A stretch of 64,000 bases of DNA, taken from Paludisphaera borealis. GTDB lineage: Bacteria; Planctomycetota; Planctomycetia; Isosphaerales; Isosphaeraceae. Shown in pieces: positions 1-8,715 of this stretch. Location of the stretch: the NCBI RefSeq assembly GCF_001956985.1, contig NZ_CP019082.1, forward strand, positions 5,146,001 through 5,210,000, written 5' to 3'. The position numbers were made by a program, and so were the translations under genes. Position 1 is the first letter of the stretch; the number at the start of each line of letters is the position of its first letter. The notes beneath the pieces are model-generated. The model worked only from the letters and a program-made list of their open reading frames with translations, searched no databases and had not been told where the DNA came from.

Positions 1-870
1 GCTGTCGCCCACCTGGGGGGTGGGGGCGAGCGAGAGGTCGACGATGCCGAAGGCGACCCCCAGCCGGGCGGCGACCTCGCGGCCGATCAGCTCGCCGACG
101 CGGGTCACGCGGAACGCGGTGCTCTTGATCTCCTCGGCGATGTCGCCCAGCGTCGGCTTGGTCGCCGAGTGCGCGACCAGGTCTTCAACGGCCGCCTTGA
201 CGACCCCCGGACCGCTGACGCCGATGTTGATGACGCAGTCGGTCTCGCCCGAGCCGTGGAACGCCCCCGCCATGAACGGGTTGTCGTTCGGCGCGTTGGC
301 GAAGATCACCAGCTTGGCGCAGCCGAAGCCGTCATGATCCCGGGTCCGTTCGGCCGTGTCCTTGAGGACGTGCCCCAGCGCCGCGATGGCGTCCATGTTG
401 ATGCCGGCGGCCGTCGTGCCGACGTTCACCGACGAGCAGACGCGGCTGGTGGTCGAGAGCACCTCGGGCAACGAGGCGATCAGCCGGCGGTCGCTGTCGG
501 ACCAGCCTTTCTGGACCAGGGCGGTGAAGCCGCCGACCAGGTCGACCTCGACCTCGGCGGCCACGGCGTCGAGCGTCCGGGCGACGGCCAGGAGCCCCTC
601 GGCCTTCTGGCCGGCGGCGATCCGGCCGATCGGGCTGACGGCGATCCGGCGGTTGACGATCGGGATGCCGTAGCGGCTCTCGACCTCGCGACAGACGGCG
701 GCGAGCCGGCCGGCGTAGTGGATCAACCGGTCGCGAATCCGGTCGCAGAGCACCGTGATGTCGGGCGAAGCGCACGGGGCCAGGTCGATCCCCATCGTCA
801 CCGTGCGGACGTCGAGCTTGTGCTGCCGGATCATGCTGAGGGTGGCGAGCACGTCTTCAGTGCGATGCAA
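1..870 (-). CDS. DUF711 / UPF0210 (PFL-like) protein, C-terminus cut by window edge
   Basis: The first 290 codons of a UPF0210 (DUF711, 'PFL family') protein run off the left edge. Recognisable conserved stretches are LDVRTVTMGIDL near residue 20, the CSSVNVGTTAAGINMDA segment, NAPNDNPFMAGAFHG, and the glycine-rich NIGVSGPGVV. The family has a glycyl-radical-enzyme-like fold but no established reaction. I chose TTG at 870 because AAGGAGAG lies 5 bases upstream and homologues begin about ten residues before the MI(R) helix. The start overlaps the 3' end of the ACT-domain gene by 14 bp, so the two are probably translationally coupled. The ACT + DUF711 pairing is a known conserved arrangement. 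Confidence 0.85.
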   Translation of the reverse strand, partial: MHRTEDVLATLSMIRQHKLDVRTVTMGIDLAPCASPDITVLCDRIRDRLIHYAGRLAAVCREVESRYGIPIVNRRIAVSPIGRIAAGQKAEGLLAVARTLDAVAAEVEVDLVGGFTALVQKGWSDSDRRLIASLPEVLSTTSRVCSSVNVGTTAAGINMDAIAALGHVLKDTAERTRDHDGFGCAKLVIFANAPNDNPFMAGAFHGSGETDCVINIGVSGPGVVKAAVEDLVAHSATKPTLGDIAEEIKSTAFRVTRVGELIGREVAARLGVAFGIVDLSLAPTPQVGDS

Positions 871-1456
871 GGGACTCTCCTTGGCTGCGAAGCGCGGAGC
901 CCAGGCGGACGGGGCTGGGCTCGGTGGTTGCGGCGAAGATGCTCTCGTGCTGGACGAACGCCTCCAGCTTGTGCGCCTTCCCGTACCGCTCCAGCTCCGA
1001 CCGGATCGCGGCGGGGGTCAGGTCGTGCGGGATCAGGGCCTCCATGACCAGCGCGAACCGGTCGCCGTCGACCCGCGCGTGCAGGTCGACGATGTTCACG
1101 CCGTGCGCCGCGAGAGAGCCGGCGATGTTGTGGACGATGCCCGGGCTGTCGTCGCCCAGGACGGTCAGGATGAACCGCTCGCCGCCGACGACCAACGGCT
1201 CGTCGCGGCCGTTCTTGACCTCGGTGACGAGCACCTTCAGGTCGAACCGCTTGCCGCGCTCCTGGATCGCCTCGGCGAGCTGCTGGGGCGATCGCGGGGT
1301 GGGGAAGTCGGCTTCGAGGATGATCGTGAAATAGCCCCGCATGACGGTCTGGCTCAGCTCCAGGACGTTGCCCCCCTGGTCGAGCAAGGCCCCGGTCACC
1401 GAGTAGACGATGCCCACCCGGTCGGCGGCGGTGACGGAGATGATGTAGCTGCTCAT
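857..1456 (-). CDS. Tandem ACT-domain regulatory protein
   Basis: 199 residues with two ACT domains (about residues 2-75 and 92-165). Each begins with a beta strand leading into a (D)xxGI(V) turn: TAADRVGIVYSVTGAL and GDDSPGIVHNIAGSL. This resembles GcvR-type and UPF0237 stand-alone ACT proteins, which usually bind amino acids as sensors. The ATG at 1456 begins MSSYIISVTA, exactly at the first ACT strand; a longer upstream reading frame exists but would add low-quality sequence overlapping the DUF423 gene. It is immediately followed by and overlaps the DUF711 gene, suggesting that it senses a ligand for, or regulates, that protein. The ligand is unknown. Confidence 0.85.
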   Translation of the reverse strand: MSSYIISVTAADRVGIVYSVTGALLDQGGNVLELSQTVMRGYFTIILEADFPTPRSPQQLAEAIQERGKRFDLKVLVTEVKNGRDEPLVVGGERFILTVLGDDSPGIVHNIAGSLAAHGVNIVDLHARVDGDRFALVMEALIPHDLTPAAIRSELERYGKAHKLEAFVQHESIFAATTEPSPVRLGSALRSQGESLASH

Positions 1457-1479
1457 GAACGGCTTTCGAGCGCCTTTCG

Positions 1480-1905
1480 TCAGAATTCCTTGGAATACCC
1501 GGCCGATGCGGCGACCGGAACCTCCGTCGTCGATCGCCCCGCCGCGACCGCGAGGGCCGCCCAGCCGACGAGGATCGCCACCCCGCCGATCGGCGTGATC
1601 GCCCCCAGCCATTTCAGGCCGGTGAGGCTCAGGACGTACAGACTACCCGAGAAGATCACCGAGCCGATCAGGAACGACCAGCCGGCGACCGACAGCGCGG
1701 TCCCTGATCGCCCCATGGCCTGGAGCAATCCGACGGCGACCAGAGCCAATGCGATATACATGTGATACTGCGCCGCGGTGTGGAAGTTCGCGGTCTGATC
1801 GAGGGCCGTGAGCCGGTCCTTGAGGCCATGCGCGCCGAAGGCGCCCATCGCCACCGCCAGAAAGCCCCAGACGGCCCCGATCCGAAGCCAGAATCCGTCG
1901 TTCAT
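1480..1905 (-). CDS. DUF423 small integral membrane protein
   Basis: 141 residues, close to the usual length of the DUF423 (YgdD/TMEM256) family. The N-terminus carries the family signature GAFGAHGLK followed by FHTAAQYHMYIALALVAVG. Four hydrophobic segments are visible (about residues 8-25, 48-65, 72-90 and 98-118). Function is unknown in the family. It ends 23 bp upstream of the ACT-domain gene on the same strand and could be cotranscribed with it. The C-terminal ~20 residues are polar and not conserved. Confidence 0.85.
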   Translation of the reverse strand: MNDGFWLRIGAVWGFLAVAMGAFGAHGLKDRLTALDQTANFHTAAQYHMYIALALVAVGLLQAMGRSGTALSVAGWSFLIGSVIFSGSLYVLSLTGLKWLGAITPIGGVAILVGWAALAVAAGRSTTEVPVAASAGYSKEF

Positions 1906-1950
1906 CGTTGCGTTGCTCCAGCGACTTCGATTCGTCTGAATGAGAAAGGT

Positions 1951-3345
1951 TCAGGCCGGGGCTTGGCCGACGACGGGCGACGGCTCGCGGTCGAGCACGA
2001 TCGCGCGGATCTCGGCGGCAAGAAACAGCGAGCCGGTGACGCAGATCAGCCCTTCCGGGGGCGTCAGCCGGCGAGCCGTCGCGAGCGCCTCGGCGGGGTC
2101 GGCCTCGATCCGAACGATGCGGCCGTCGATCGCGACCGCCGCCGCGGCGACCTCGTCGGGAGCGACGGCCCGAGGGTTGTGAGCGTACCGCGTCGCGATC
2201 ACCGTGTCGAACAGCGGCAACAGCTCGCGCAACTGGCCCGTCAGGTCCTTGTCGCGGGTCGTGCCGAAGACGAGGGTTCGGGTCGTCCGGGGGAACGAAC
2301 TCTGGAGCGTCTCGGCGAGGGCGGCGGCCGAGGCGACGTTGTGCGCGCCGTCGACCACCAGCCAGGGCGACTGTTCCATGACCTCGACCCGCGCCGGCCA
2401 CCGCAGGTCGGCGAAGCCGCGTACGACCGCGTCGCGATCAACGGCGAGTCCGGGGTCGGCCTCGGCCAGGGCGTCGAGACTGGCGAGCGCGACGGCCGTG
2501 TTGTGCGCCTGGTGGCGGCCGAGCAGCGGGACGTCGAGCGTTCCCCAGTCGGTCCGCCAGGTCTGGACCGCCACCTGGCCGGCGGTCGGCCGGTCGAGCG
2601 GCTGTCGGGGGTCGAACAACTGATACTGGAAATCGACGTCGACTTCACGGAGCCGGCAATGCCGCGCGGCGGCGATCCGGCGAATCGCCCGCCGGGGCTC
2701 GTCTTCCTGAACTCCGCTCACCGCCGGCCGCGACCGCTTGAAGATCCCGGCCTTCTCGGCGGCGATCGCGCCCAGGGTGTCGCCAAGCTGCCGGGTGTGG
2801 TCGAGCGCGATGCTGGTGACGACCGAGACGAGCGGGCGGACGACGTTGGTCGAGTCGAGCCGCCCTCCCATGCCGACCTCCAGCACGACCGCCCCGACTT
2901 TCTCGCGGGCGAAGTGCAAGAGCGCCATCGCCGTGGTGATCTCGAAGAAGGTCGAGCCCTCGTGCTGAAGCAGCGGCTCCTCGACCTCCAGCTCGTCGAC
3001 GGCGGTCCGGACCTGATCGACCAGGCCGACCAGCTCGTCGGCCGTGATCGCGCGGCCGTCGATGACGTAGCGTTCTTCCAGCCGGTGCAGGTGGGGCGAG
3101 CTGTACAGGCCGGTGCGGACGCCCGAGGCCGTCAGGGCCGCGGCGATCATCACGGCCGTCGACCCCTTGCCCTTCGTCCCCGCGATGTGGATCACCCGGA
3201 GGCCGAGTTGAGGGTCGCCCAGCTTGCGGAGCAGCCGGCGCATCCGGCCCAGCCGCAGCTCGGTGATGGCCTTGGGCATGCCGTCCCGCTCGTAGTTCAG
3301 GCGGGCGTACAGGTAGTCGAGGCGGTCCTGGTAGACGTCGAGCAT
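1951..3345 (-). CDS. folC: Folylpolyglutamate synthase / dihydrofolate synthase
   Basis: 464 residues of the Mur-ligase-like FolC family. It adds glutamate to dihydropteroate and/or tetrahydrofolates in the cytoplasm. Visible features are the N-terminal helix MLDVYQDRLDYLYARLNYER, the P-loop HIAGTKGKGSTAVMIAAAL (about residues 53-71), the FEITTAMALLHF segment, VVLEVGMGGRLDSTNVV, the SIALDHTRQLGDT loop, and the C-terminal VVDGAHNVASAAAL motif. A longer frame reaches upstream to 3420, but the MLDVYQDRL start at 3345 fits family N-termini and was chosen. Neighbours are the DUF423 gene downstream and a response regulator upstream; no pathway link is evident. Confidence 0.93.
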   Translation of the reverse strand: MLDVYQDRLDYLYARLNYERDGMPKAITELRLGRMRRLLRKLGDPQLGLRVIHIAGTKGKGSTAVMIAAALTASGVRTGLYSSPHLHRLEERYVIDGRAITADELVGLVDQVRTAVDELEVEEPLLQHEGSTFFEITTAMALLHFAREKVGAVVLEVGMGGRLDSTNVVRPLVSVVTSIALDHTRQLGDTLGAIAAEKAGIFKRSRPAVSGVQEDEPRRAIRRIAAARHCRLREVDVDFQYQLFDPRQPLDRPTAGQVAVQTWRTDWGTLDVPLLGRHQAHNTAVALASLDALAEADPGLAVDRDAVVRGFADLRWPARVEVMEQSPWLVVDGAHNVASAAALAETLQSSFPRTTRTLVFGTTRDKDLTGQLRELLPLFDTVIATRYAHNPRAVAPDEVAAAAVAIDGRIVRIEADPAEALATARRLTPPEGLICVTGSLFLAAEIRAIVLDREPSPVVGQAPA

Positions 3346-3438
3346 GGGGATCAGTTGAAGTCGAGACCGACTCCTCCAGGGCCGCAACCGGGTTTTCGTT
3401 CCAGACCTCGTCTCAGTCACCTTGATCCGCCCCTCCGC

Positions 3439-3828
3439 TTAGGTTGGGGGCGAATCCAGCAACGACTCGATTTTCGAGGAAAGCTCCAGCAGGGAGATAT
3501 CCTTCGTCCAGTACGCCGATGCGCCCAGGGCGAATCCTTCGAGCCGGGTGTCGGCGTCGCGCTGGTGGGTGAGCATGACGACCTTCAGGCCGACGGCGCC
3601 GCGATCTCCGCGAATCTGCTCGAGAACTTCCAGGCCGTTGAGGATCGGCATCCAGAGGTCCAGGAGCAGCAAGTCGGGATTGTGCGCGTGGACCATCGCC
3701 GCCGCCTCCGCGCCGTCGGCGGCTTCCCAGACCGTGTGGCCCGATCGCCTGAGGCACTCGGCGTACACCGCGCGGAGGTCGGACTCGTCTTCGGCCAGTA
3801 CGATGGTCGCACCCACGTCGTTTCTCAT
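3439..3828 (-). CDS. Single-domain response regulator (CheY-like)
   Basis: 129 residues, one receiver domain with no output domain. The acidic pocket is E13/D14 (LAEDESD), the phospho-acceptor is in LLLLDLWMP near residue 57, the switch Thr is in VVMLTHQ, and the conserved Lys is in YWTKDIS near residue 109. Such stand-alone receivers act through protein-protein contacts downstream of a histidine kinase. No kinase gene is adjacent, so its partner is unknown. The gene stands alone between folC and a divergent exported protein. Confidence 0.88.
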   Translation of the reverse strand: MRNDVGATIVLAEDESDLRAVYAECLRRSGHTVWEAADGAEAAAMVHAHNPDLLLLDLWMPILNGLEVLEQIRGDRGAVGLKVVMLTHQRDADTRLEGFALGASAYWTKDISLLELSSKIESLLDSPPT

Positions 3829-4095
3829 CGATTCGCGCGTTGGTGGTGATGGAGGATCGAGCCGCCGGCGTGGATCGGGCGAAACGGGAACGGGCGCGCT
3901 CGATCACGCAGCCAGCCCTTCCAGCATAACCTCCAGCCGGGGTGGTTCGCCATGCCACTGAGCCCCGCGGCCGCCTCGTTCCCGATGATCCAGCCGATTC
4001 CGCCTTCAGACATTTTCGCTCATGGGGTCTTCGCGGCACTGGAGTTGCTTGGCCAAAGACGAGTTGTCACCCATCATCGCCGAGGAGAAATCACC

Positions 4096-4764
4096 ATGTC
4101 ATTCACGAGGCGGAGTGGAAAGACGAGCGTCGTCATCGCGACCCTGCTGTTGGTCTGCGGCTCGTCGCCGGCCGACGACAAGCCGGCGGCCCCGGAGACG
4201 ATCTCGGGGCTGATCGTCAATGTCGACAAGTACCTGGCCAGCGGACAGACAGCCGCCGGCGCCGCCGCCGAGCGTTGGGTCGTGACCGTCAGCACCGACG
4301 TTCTCTGGCGCGATTTCGTCCGCGATCAGGCCGTCTCGCCCGAGCAGGCAGCGAAAAACTCGACCACCAGGGCCGCGTCCAAGGGGCGGAAATCGGTCGC
4401 GAGCGAGGGACAGCCCCTCGACTCCGCTCTGATCGCGACCGCTGACCTCGACTCGCAAACCAAGCTCGCGATGCGCTATCGCTTGTCGACCGACGAGGCC
4501 ACCCAGGGGGCCACGACTCCCGAAGGGGCGGCCAAGGCCGAAGCCGCCGTCGACAGCGGCGACACGACCAAGCCGGCGACCGCGTCGCGCACCGCCGCGA
4601 AGCCTCGCGCGATCACGACCAAGGATCTCAAGCCCGGCCTCTGGGTCGAGATCGAGATGCGCCCCGGCGACTCCAAGCACGCCCAGACTCTGACCGTCCT
4701 GCAACCCGTCGAGGACGTGAAAGTTCCCACAGAGTCGGTCAAGCCGGCGTCGCCTTCGAAGTGA
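4096..4764 (+). CDS. Exported protein of unknown function
   Basis: 222 residues beginning MSFTRRSGKTSVVIATLLL, a short basic N-region and hydrophobic core ending near CGSSPADD, consistent with a Sec signal peptide. The mature part has a predicted beta strand ETISGLIVNVDKY, a charged middle with low-complexity Ala/Thr/Lys, and a C-terminal strand pair around LKPGLWVEIEMRP and HAQTLTVLQPV. This resembles small beta-barrel (OB/KOW-like) domains, but I do not recognise a family. GAGGAG about 8 bases upstream supports ATG 4096 over in-frame upstream starts. It converges on the next gene with a 24-bp gap. Confidence 0.6.
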   Translation: MSFTRRSGKTSVVIATLLLVCGSSPADDKPAAPETISGLIVNVDKYLASGQTAAGAAAERWVVTVSTDVLWRDFVRDQAVSPEQAAKNSTTRAASKGRKSVASEGQPLDSALIATADLDSQTKLAMRYRLSTDEATQGATTPEGAAKAEAAVDSGDTTKPATASRTAAKPRAITTKDLKPGLWVEIEMRPGDSKHAQTLTVLQPVEDVKVPTESVKPASPSK

Positions 4765-4788
4765 AACTCGAAGGCGCGGCCGATCGCG

Positions 4789-5283
4789 TCAGTCGCCGGC
4801 GTTAGGAAGCTCGACGGCGGGCGCGGGGAAATCGACGGTGTCGTCGGGCGCGGCCAGGAGAGCGGCCGGGTCGACGCCCGGGATGGCCGGAAGCGCGGCG
4901 GCGATCTGCTTGAGGACGTCGGCCGGCAGGTGCGCCGAGAGGAACTGGAAAAGCTTCGGCAGGATCGCGGTGATCGAGCCGATGGGGACGCCCAGCTTGA
5001 TGAGCTTGCCCAGGAGATCGGTGGCACCGCCGGATTCGCCGCCGAGCAGCTTTCCGGCCAGGTCCGAGACCTTGCCCAACAGCCCTCCATCGGAGCCCTC
5101 GGCCTCGGCCTCGGTGAACCCGGAGACGATGCGTTGGGCTTCGGGGATCTTCGCCTCGATCGTTTCGTAAGTCTCGGGGTTGACGCGCGTTTTGAGGAAC
5201 GACAGCACGCCCCCCAGGACCTTTTCGATCGTGCCGGCGTCGACGCCCGTCGACGCCGCGAGGTTCTTCAAGGACTCGCTCAT
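4789..5283 (-). CDS. Hypothetical small helical protein
   Basis: 164 residues, start at ATG 5283 (MSESLKNLAAS). It is dominated by short amphipathic helices and Gly/Leu segments (KVLGGVLSFLK, GLLGKVSDLAGKLLGG, DLLGKLIKLGVPIGSI, AILPKLFQFL), a pattern seen in DUF937/DUF2780-type bacterial proteins. I cannot confirm membership of either. There is no signal peptide or obvious catalytic motif. The C-terminal ~30 residues are Pro/Ala/Asp-rich and probably disordered. Confidence 0.6.
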   Translation of the reverse strand: MSESLKNLAASTGVDAGTIEKVLGGVLSFLKTRVNPETYETIEAKIPEAQRIVSGFTEAEAEGSDGGLLGKVSDLAGKLLGGESGGATDLLGKLIKLGVPIGSITAILPKLFQFLSAHLPADVLKQIAAALPAIPGVDPAALLAAPDDTVDFPAPAVELPNAGD

Positions 5284-5428
5284 GATCGGTCTCAGCCTCG
5301 GTGGATCAGGGGCAGGGGAGCGGCACGAATCCGCGCCGACCGACTTCGTCCGGCGCGGGCCTTGACGGATTCTCTGATCCATGGACGGAGAAGGGAAGGG
5401 GGGACCGGTCGGTCGGTTCGCTTCCTCA

Positions 5429-6946
5429 TCATCGTTCGAGCTGATCGGCGACGATGGGTTTGCCTTCCCACGTCCAGACGCCGTTCTCCCGGGTCAGGAG
5501 CCGGAGGGCGCTCCCGGGGACGGCCGGGGCGTTCTGAGTGGGAAGCCATCGGGCGAGTTCCCGGAGAGTCGCGGCATGGGCCGGCGACTTGGCCAGGTTG
5601 GTCCACTCGTTGGGGTCGTCGCGGTGGTCGTAAAGCTCCTCGGAGCCGTCGGCGTAACGGATGTAGCGCCAGTCCTTGGCGCGGACGGCGTGGTTCCCCT
5701 GGTTGGACGTGGTGATCGCCGGCCAGGCGCGCGGGGCGTTCGCGTCCTTCAATTGGGGAACGAGGCTGTGCCCTTCCAGCCCCTCGATCGGCGGCAGACC
5801 GACGAGGTCGATGAAGGTCGGGTAGAGATCCAGCAGCTCGACGGCCTCGGCGCACCGCGCGCCGGCGGCGACGCCCGGCCCGGCGAAAACCAGCGGCACC
5901 CGGGTCGAACGCTCCCAGAGGGTGTTCTTGCCGGTGACGCCCTTCTCGCCGAGATGCCAGCCGTGATCCGACCAGAGCACGACCAGGGTTTCGTCCTGCT
6001 TCCCGGACGCCTTCAGGGCGTCGAGCAGGCGGCCGACCTCCGAGTCCATGTAGCTGACCGTGGCGAGGTACGATCGGACGAGGTTCCGCCATTGGTGGGC
6101 CTTGCGGAGCCACGACAGCCGAGGCTCGGGAAGCTTCCAGTGGAGATACCAGGCGAACGGCGGCACGTCGTCGCGGTCGTCGTCCTTCACCGGCGGCAGT
6201 TCGAGGGTTTCCTCCGGGTAGAGGTCGAACCATTTTTGGGAAGCGAAGCAGGGGACGTGGGGAAGCCGGAAGCCGGCGGCGACGAAGAACGGCTTGTCGG
6301 CGGGAAGCGCCCCGAGCCGCGCGATCGCGGCGTCGGCGATCTTGCGGTCGGCCTGGGAATCGTCGGTCTCGGGGAAGACGCCCCAGTCGAGGGCGCGGTT
6401 CGGTTCGGGGGTTTCGACGAGCTTCTTGGCCGGAAAGGGCATCGGCCCGCGTTCTTCCCAGGTCTGGAACTCGTCGTGGCGGTGGTCCCAGTCGATCGCG
6501 CCGTCGTGGAAGATCTTTCCCGAGCAGAACGTCGAGTAGCCGCGCTCCGCGAACGCCTGGGGCAGCGTGCGGCGGTCCTTGAGGGCGGCGACGCTGCGAA
6601 GACCCGGCAAGAGCCCGTAGACGCCGGTGGTCGACGGCCGCAGGCCGGTGAGCAGACTGGTTCGCGACGGGTTGCAGAGCGGCGCCTGGCAATGGGCGTT
6701 GGTGAAGACGGTCCCGCGGCGGGCCAGCGCGTCGATGTTCGGCGTCTTGACTTGCGGGTGGCCGCCGAGACAGCCGACCCAGTCGTTGAGGTCGTCGATC
6801 GCGATGAAGAGGACGTTCGGCGGTCGATCCGACGCCGTCGTCGGTCCAGAGGCGGCGGGCGTCACGCAGGCCAGGGCGGCCGCTAGGGCGGGGAAAAGTC
6901 CGAGCATGGCGAGAAGTCCTCCGAGGGATGCGTTGCGTTGTAGCAT
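5429..6946 (-). CDS. Exported sulfatase (iduronate-2-sulfatase-like)
   Basis: 505 residues, alkaline-phosphatase superfamily. A signal peptide covers about residues 1-30. The metal-binding FIAIDDLNDW stretch is near residue 50, and the sulfatase signature CNPSR (C91-R95) supplies the Cys converted to formylglycine by an FGE-type maturase. Further conserved parts are the GKIFHDG segment, the WSDHGWHLGE motif and a C-terminal RYIRYADGSEELYDH strand. It hydrolyses sulfate esters, probably on polysaccharides, outside the cytoplasm or in the periplasm. Planctomycetes carry many such enzymes. ATG 6946 is preferred over an upstream TTG, and an internal ATG (MLGLFPAL) is an alternative. No maturase gene is nearby. 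Confidence 0.9.
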   Translation of the reverse strand: MLQRNASLGGLLAMLGLFPALAAALACVTPAASGPTTASDRPPNVLFIAIDDLNDWVGCLGGHPQVKTPNIDALARRGTVFTNAHCQAPLCNPSRTSLLTGLRPSTTGVYGLLPGLRSVAALKDRRTLPQAFAERGYSTFCSGKIFHDGAIDWDHRHDEFQTWEERGPMPFPAKKLVETPEPNRALDWGVFPETDDSQADRKIADAAIARLGALPADKPFFVAAGFRLPHVPCFASQKWFDLYPEETLELPPVKDDDRDDVPPFAWYLHWKLPEPRLSWLRKAHQWRNLVRSYLATVSYMDSEVGRLLDALKASGKQDETLVVLWSDHGWHLGEKGVTGKNTLWERSTRVPLVFAGPGVAAGARCAEAVELLDLYPTFIDLVGLPPIEGLEGHSLVPQLKDANAPRAWPAITTSNQGNHAVRAKDWRYIRYADGSEELYDHRDDPNEWTNLAKSPAHAATLRELARWLPTQNAPAVPGSALRLLTRENGVWTWEGKPIVADQLER

Positions 6947-7015
6947 CGCCTCGGAGTGCGATCGGTTCAAGACGGTCCCGCCGGGCCTCCGGCGGCCGAA
7001 CCGTCGCGAGGCGCG

Positions 7016-7267
7016 TCAGGGCGACTCGGCTTGCTCGAAGTCCACCGGCTGATACGCCACGGTCCGGATCACGATGCGGGCCAGCAACAAGATCACAAGC
7101 GTCTCCGCCAGGACCAGGGCGCCGACGCTGAAGGCTCCCTTGAAAAGATACGCCAGCCCCTCCGCGACCGCCGCCGCGGCGAGCATCAAGCCGACGGCGT
7201 ACACAAACAACTTGGCCCAATGGATATGCCGCTGACCATTCCGACTGCTGACGAATACGGGTTTCAT
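7016..7267 (-). CDS. Small two-helix membrane protein
   Basis: 83 residues starting MKPVFVSSRNGQ, with GGAG correctly spaced before ATG 7267, so the longer upstream frame was not used. Two hydrophobic segments are visible, about residues 19-43 (LFVYAVGLMLAAAAVAEGLA) and 47-67 (GALVLAETLVILLLARIVI). A polar C-tail follows. No family recognised. It lies 69 bp upstream of the sulfatase on the same strand and may be cotranscribed with it. Confidence 0.55.
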   Translation of the reverse strand: MKPVFVSSRNGQRHIHWAKLFVYAVGLMLAAAAVAEGLAYLFKGAFSVGALVLAETLVILLLARIVIRTVAYQPVDFEQAESP

Positions 7268-7932
7268 GACGGGCTCCAAGTCTCCTCGTTTCTCGCGTTC
7301 ACCATTAATCCGTGATTGCACCAAGGGTTTCAAGGGATTCGCCGTCGCCGTCTCGGGATTGGTGGAAATCGCCGCGCCGGACTTCGAAGGCGTCAAAATG
7401 GCTTGTCACCTTTGGCATCGCTCTTGCGTAACCATACTTCGTAAACATGTCCGGAGTTTCCGAGTTGGGGAGTAGTAGGCTAACCTATGCTCATTTATGC
7501 GTTATAGTAAACGAGTTCGTGGGGCTTGGAATTCCGTGGTTGTGCCTGATTCATGGTCCTGGTATGAAAGGAGTTGCTCAGAGGAGCCTGTGGGGTCGAT
7601 GGTTTCGCGACGACGCGTCGGCAGGCTGCTTAACCTTGCGTCGGTGCATTTCGGGTTCAGAAGCCGGCGCTGGCCGAGGAACCTTGATCGCTTGCTCGAT
7701 CATGACCCAGTCGGTTGGTCGTCGTCGATGGAGGCGACGTTTCGAGTAGTTAGGTGTGAGGATTGATCCCATCAATCCTTGCGAGTCGATTTGTTGCATT
7801 CCGACGACTGCTCTCGCGATGAATCGGGATGGAGCGGTCGTTCTGCGGATGCCCGGAGTACCTGATTCTGGCGCCCTGTCGCATCGTCTCGCGGCCGAGG
7901 GCTCGCGGATGCAAGCAATGGGAGTTCCTTCC
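7268..7932. other. Intergenic region between divergent genes, 665 bp
   Basis: No convincing gene on either strand. The part around 7400-7570 is visibly less GC-rich than its surroundings and probably holds promoters for the divergent small membrane protein and response regulator genes. Short open frames on the plus strand here lack ribosome-binding sites and recognisable products. I could not assign a clear -35/-10 pair. Confidence 0.5.
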
Positions 7933-8322
7933 ATGGCAAGTCTCACTACGGTTCAGGCTGCGCGCGTCTTGATCGTCGACGACAACCGCGACACCGCCGA
8001 TACGACGGCGATGCTCCTCAGGATTCAGGGATACGACGTCGCGGTCGCCTACGACGGCCGGTCGGCCATCAGCACGGCCAAGCGGTACGACCCCGACGTC
8101 GTGCTCCTCGACCTTTCGCTGCCCGACATCGACGGTTACGCCGTCGCCGAGAGCCTCCAGAAAGACGGCATGAACCGGGCTTCGTTCATCGCCCTCTCCG
8201 GACACGGGCCCGACGACCGCTCGTGGGAGCAACGGCACTTCGTCGATTACCTGGTGAAGCCCGTGGAACATGAAACCCTGGTCTCCCTGCTCCTGCGCGT
8301 CCAGGCTCAGAAGCAGGTGTGA
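7933..8322 (+). CDS. Single-domain response regulator (CheY-like)
   Basis: 129 residues, receiver domain only. The acidic pair is in VLIVDDNRDTADTTAML (about residues 14-15), the phospho-acceptor Asp is in VVLLDLSLPDIDGY near residue 58, the Ser/Thr switch is in IALSGHG, and the Lys is in YLVKPVE. This sequence style is typical of receivers paired with hybrid kinases (the NRDTA motif). ATG 7933 is preceded by GGGAG about 8 bases upstream. A stable hairpin follows the stop codon. Confidence 0.88.
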   Translation: MASLTTVQAARVLIVDDNRDTADTTAMLLRIQGYDVAVAYDGRSAISTAKRYDPDVVLLDLSLPDIDGYAVAESLQKDGMNRASFIALSGHGPDDRSWEQRHFVDYLVKPVEHETLVSLLLRVQAQKQV

Positions 8323-8323
8323 C

Positions 8324-8356
8324 CCGACTCGATTCGATGGAATCGAATCGAGTCGG
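8324..8356 (+). terminator. Strong hairpin after response regulator
   Basis: A perfect 14-bp stem (CCGACTCGATTCGA paired with its complement) closes a 5-base loop directly after the stop codon of the receiver gene. There is no U-tract, so it may act as a transcript-end stabiliser or as a Rho-assisted terminator. Confidence 0.5.
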
Positions 8357-8409
8357 TGAGCGAAGGAAGTGAGAGGACGGCCGACGGAATCGACGGCCGG
8401 TGATATGTC

Positions 8410-8715
8410 ATGCTCGTTGTGCTCGTTCATGTTCACGTGAAGACCGAACTGGTCGACGCGTTCCAGGCGGCTTGCGTCGAGAACGCGCGGAACAGCCTTT
8501 TAGAGCCGGGTGTGGCTCGGTTCGACGTTCTGCAACAGCAGGACGATTCCACGAACTTCACGCTGGTCGAGATTTACCGATCGCCCGAGGCACCCGCCGC
8601 GCACAAGCAGACGGCCCACTACAAGAAGTGGGCCGAGGCGGTCGCCGACATGATGGCCGCGCCGCGGTACAGCGTGAAGTACGCCAACGTCTTTCCCGAA
8701 GACGAATCGCTATGA
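8410..8715 (+). CDS. Antibiotic biosynthesis monooxygenase (ABM) domain protein
   Basis: 101 residues of the dimeric alpha+beta ABM/LsrG family: [11 protein letters not shown] opens strand one, then the helix [32 protein letters not shown], the FTLVEIYRS strand, and the helix [15 protein letters not shown] with a conserved His. Family members include quinol monooxygenases and the autoinducer-2 phosphate isomerase LsrG. The substrate here is not known. Its stop overlaps the ATG of the alcohol dehydrogenase by 4 bp (ATGA), so the two form a coupled pair, probably handling one small carbonyl or aromatic substrate. Confidence 0.85.
   Translation: MLVVLVHVHVKTELVDAFQAACVENARNSLLEPGVARFDVLQQQDDSTNFTLVEIYRSPEAPAAHKQTAHYKKWAEAVADMMAAPRYSVKYANVFPEDESL

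Noticed and set aside
1762-3849. 695-codon open frame on the plus strand
   Set aside because: It is antisense to folC and the response regulator, has Arg/Gly/Pro/Asp-biased composition and no domain; a by-product of high third-position GC. The same applies to long antisense frames at 21665-23575, 31665-33539, 37930-40224 and 42211-44064.
7447-7766. Two overlapping short plus-strand frames before the response regulator
   Set aside because: No ribosome-binding site, atypical codon use, no recognisable motif; they overlap each other in different frames.
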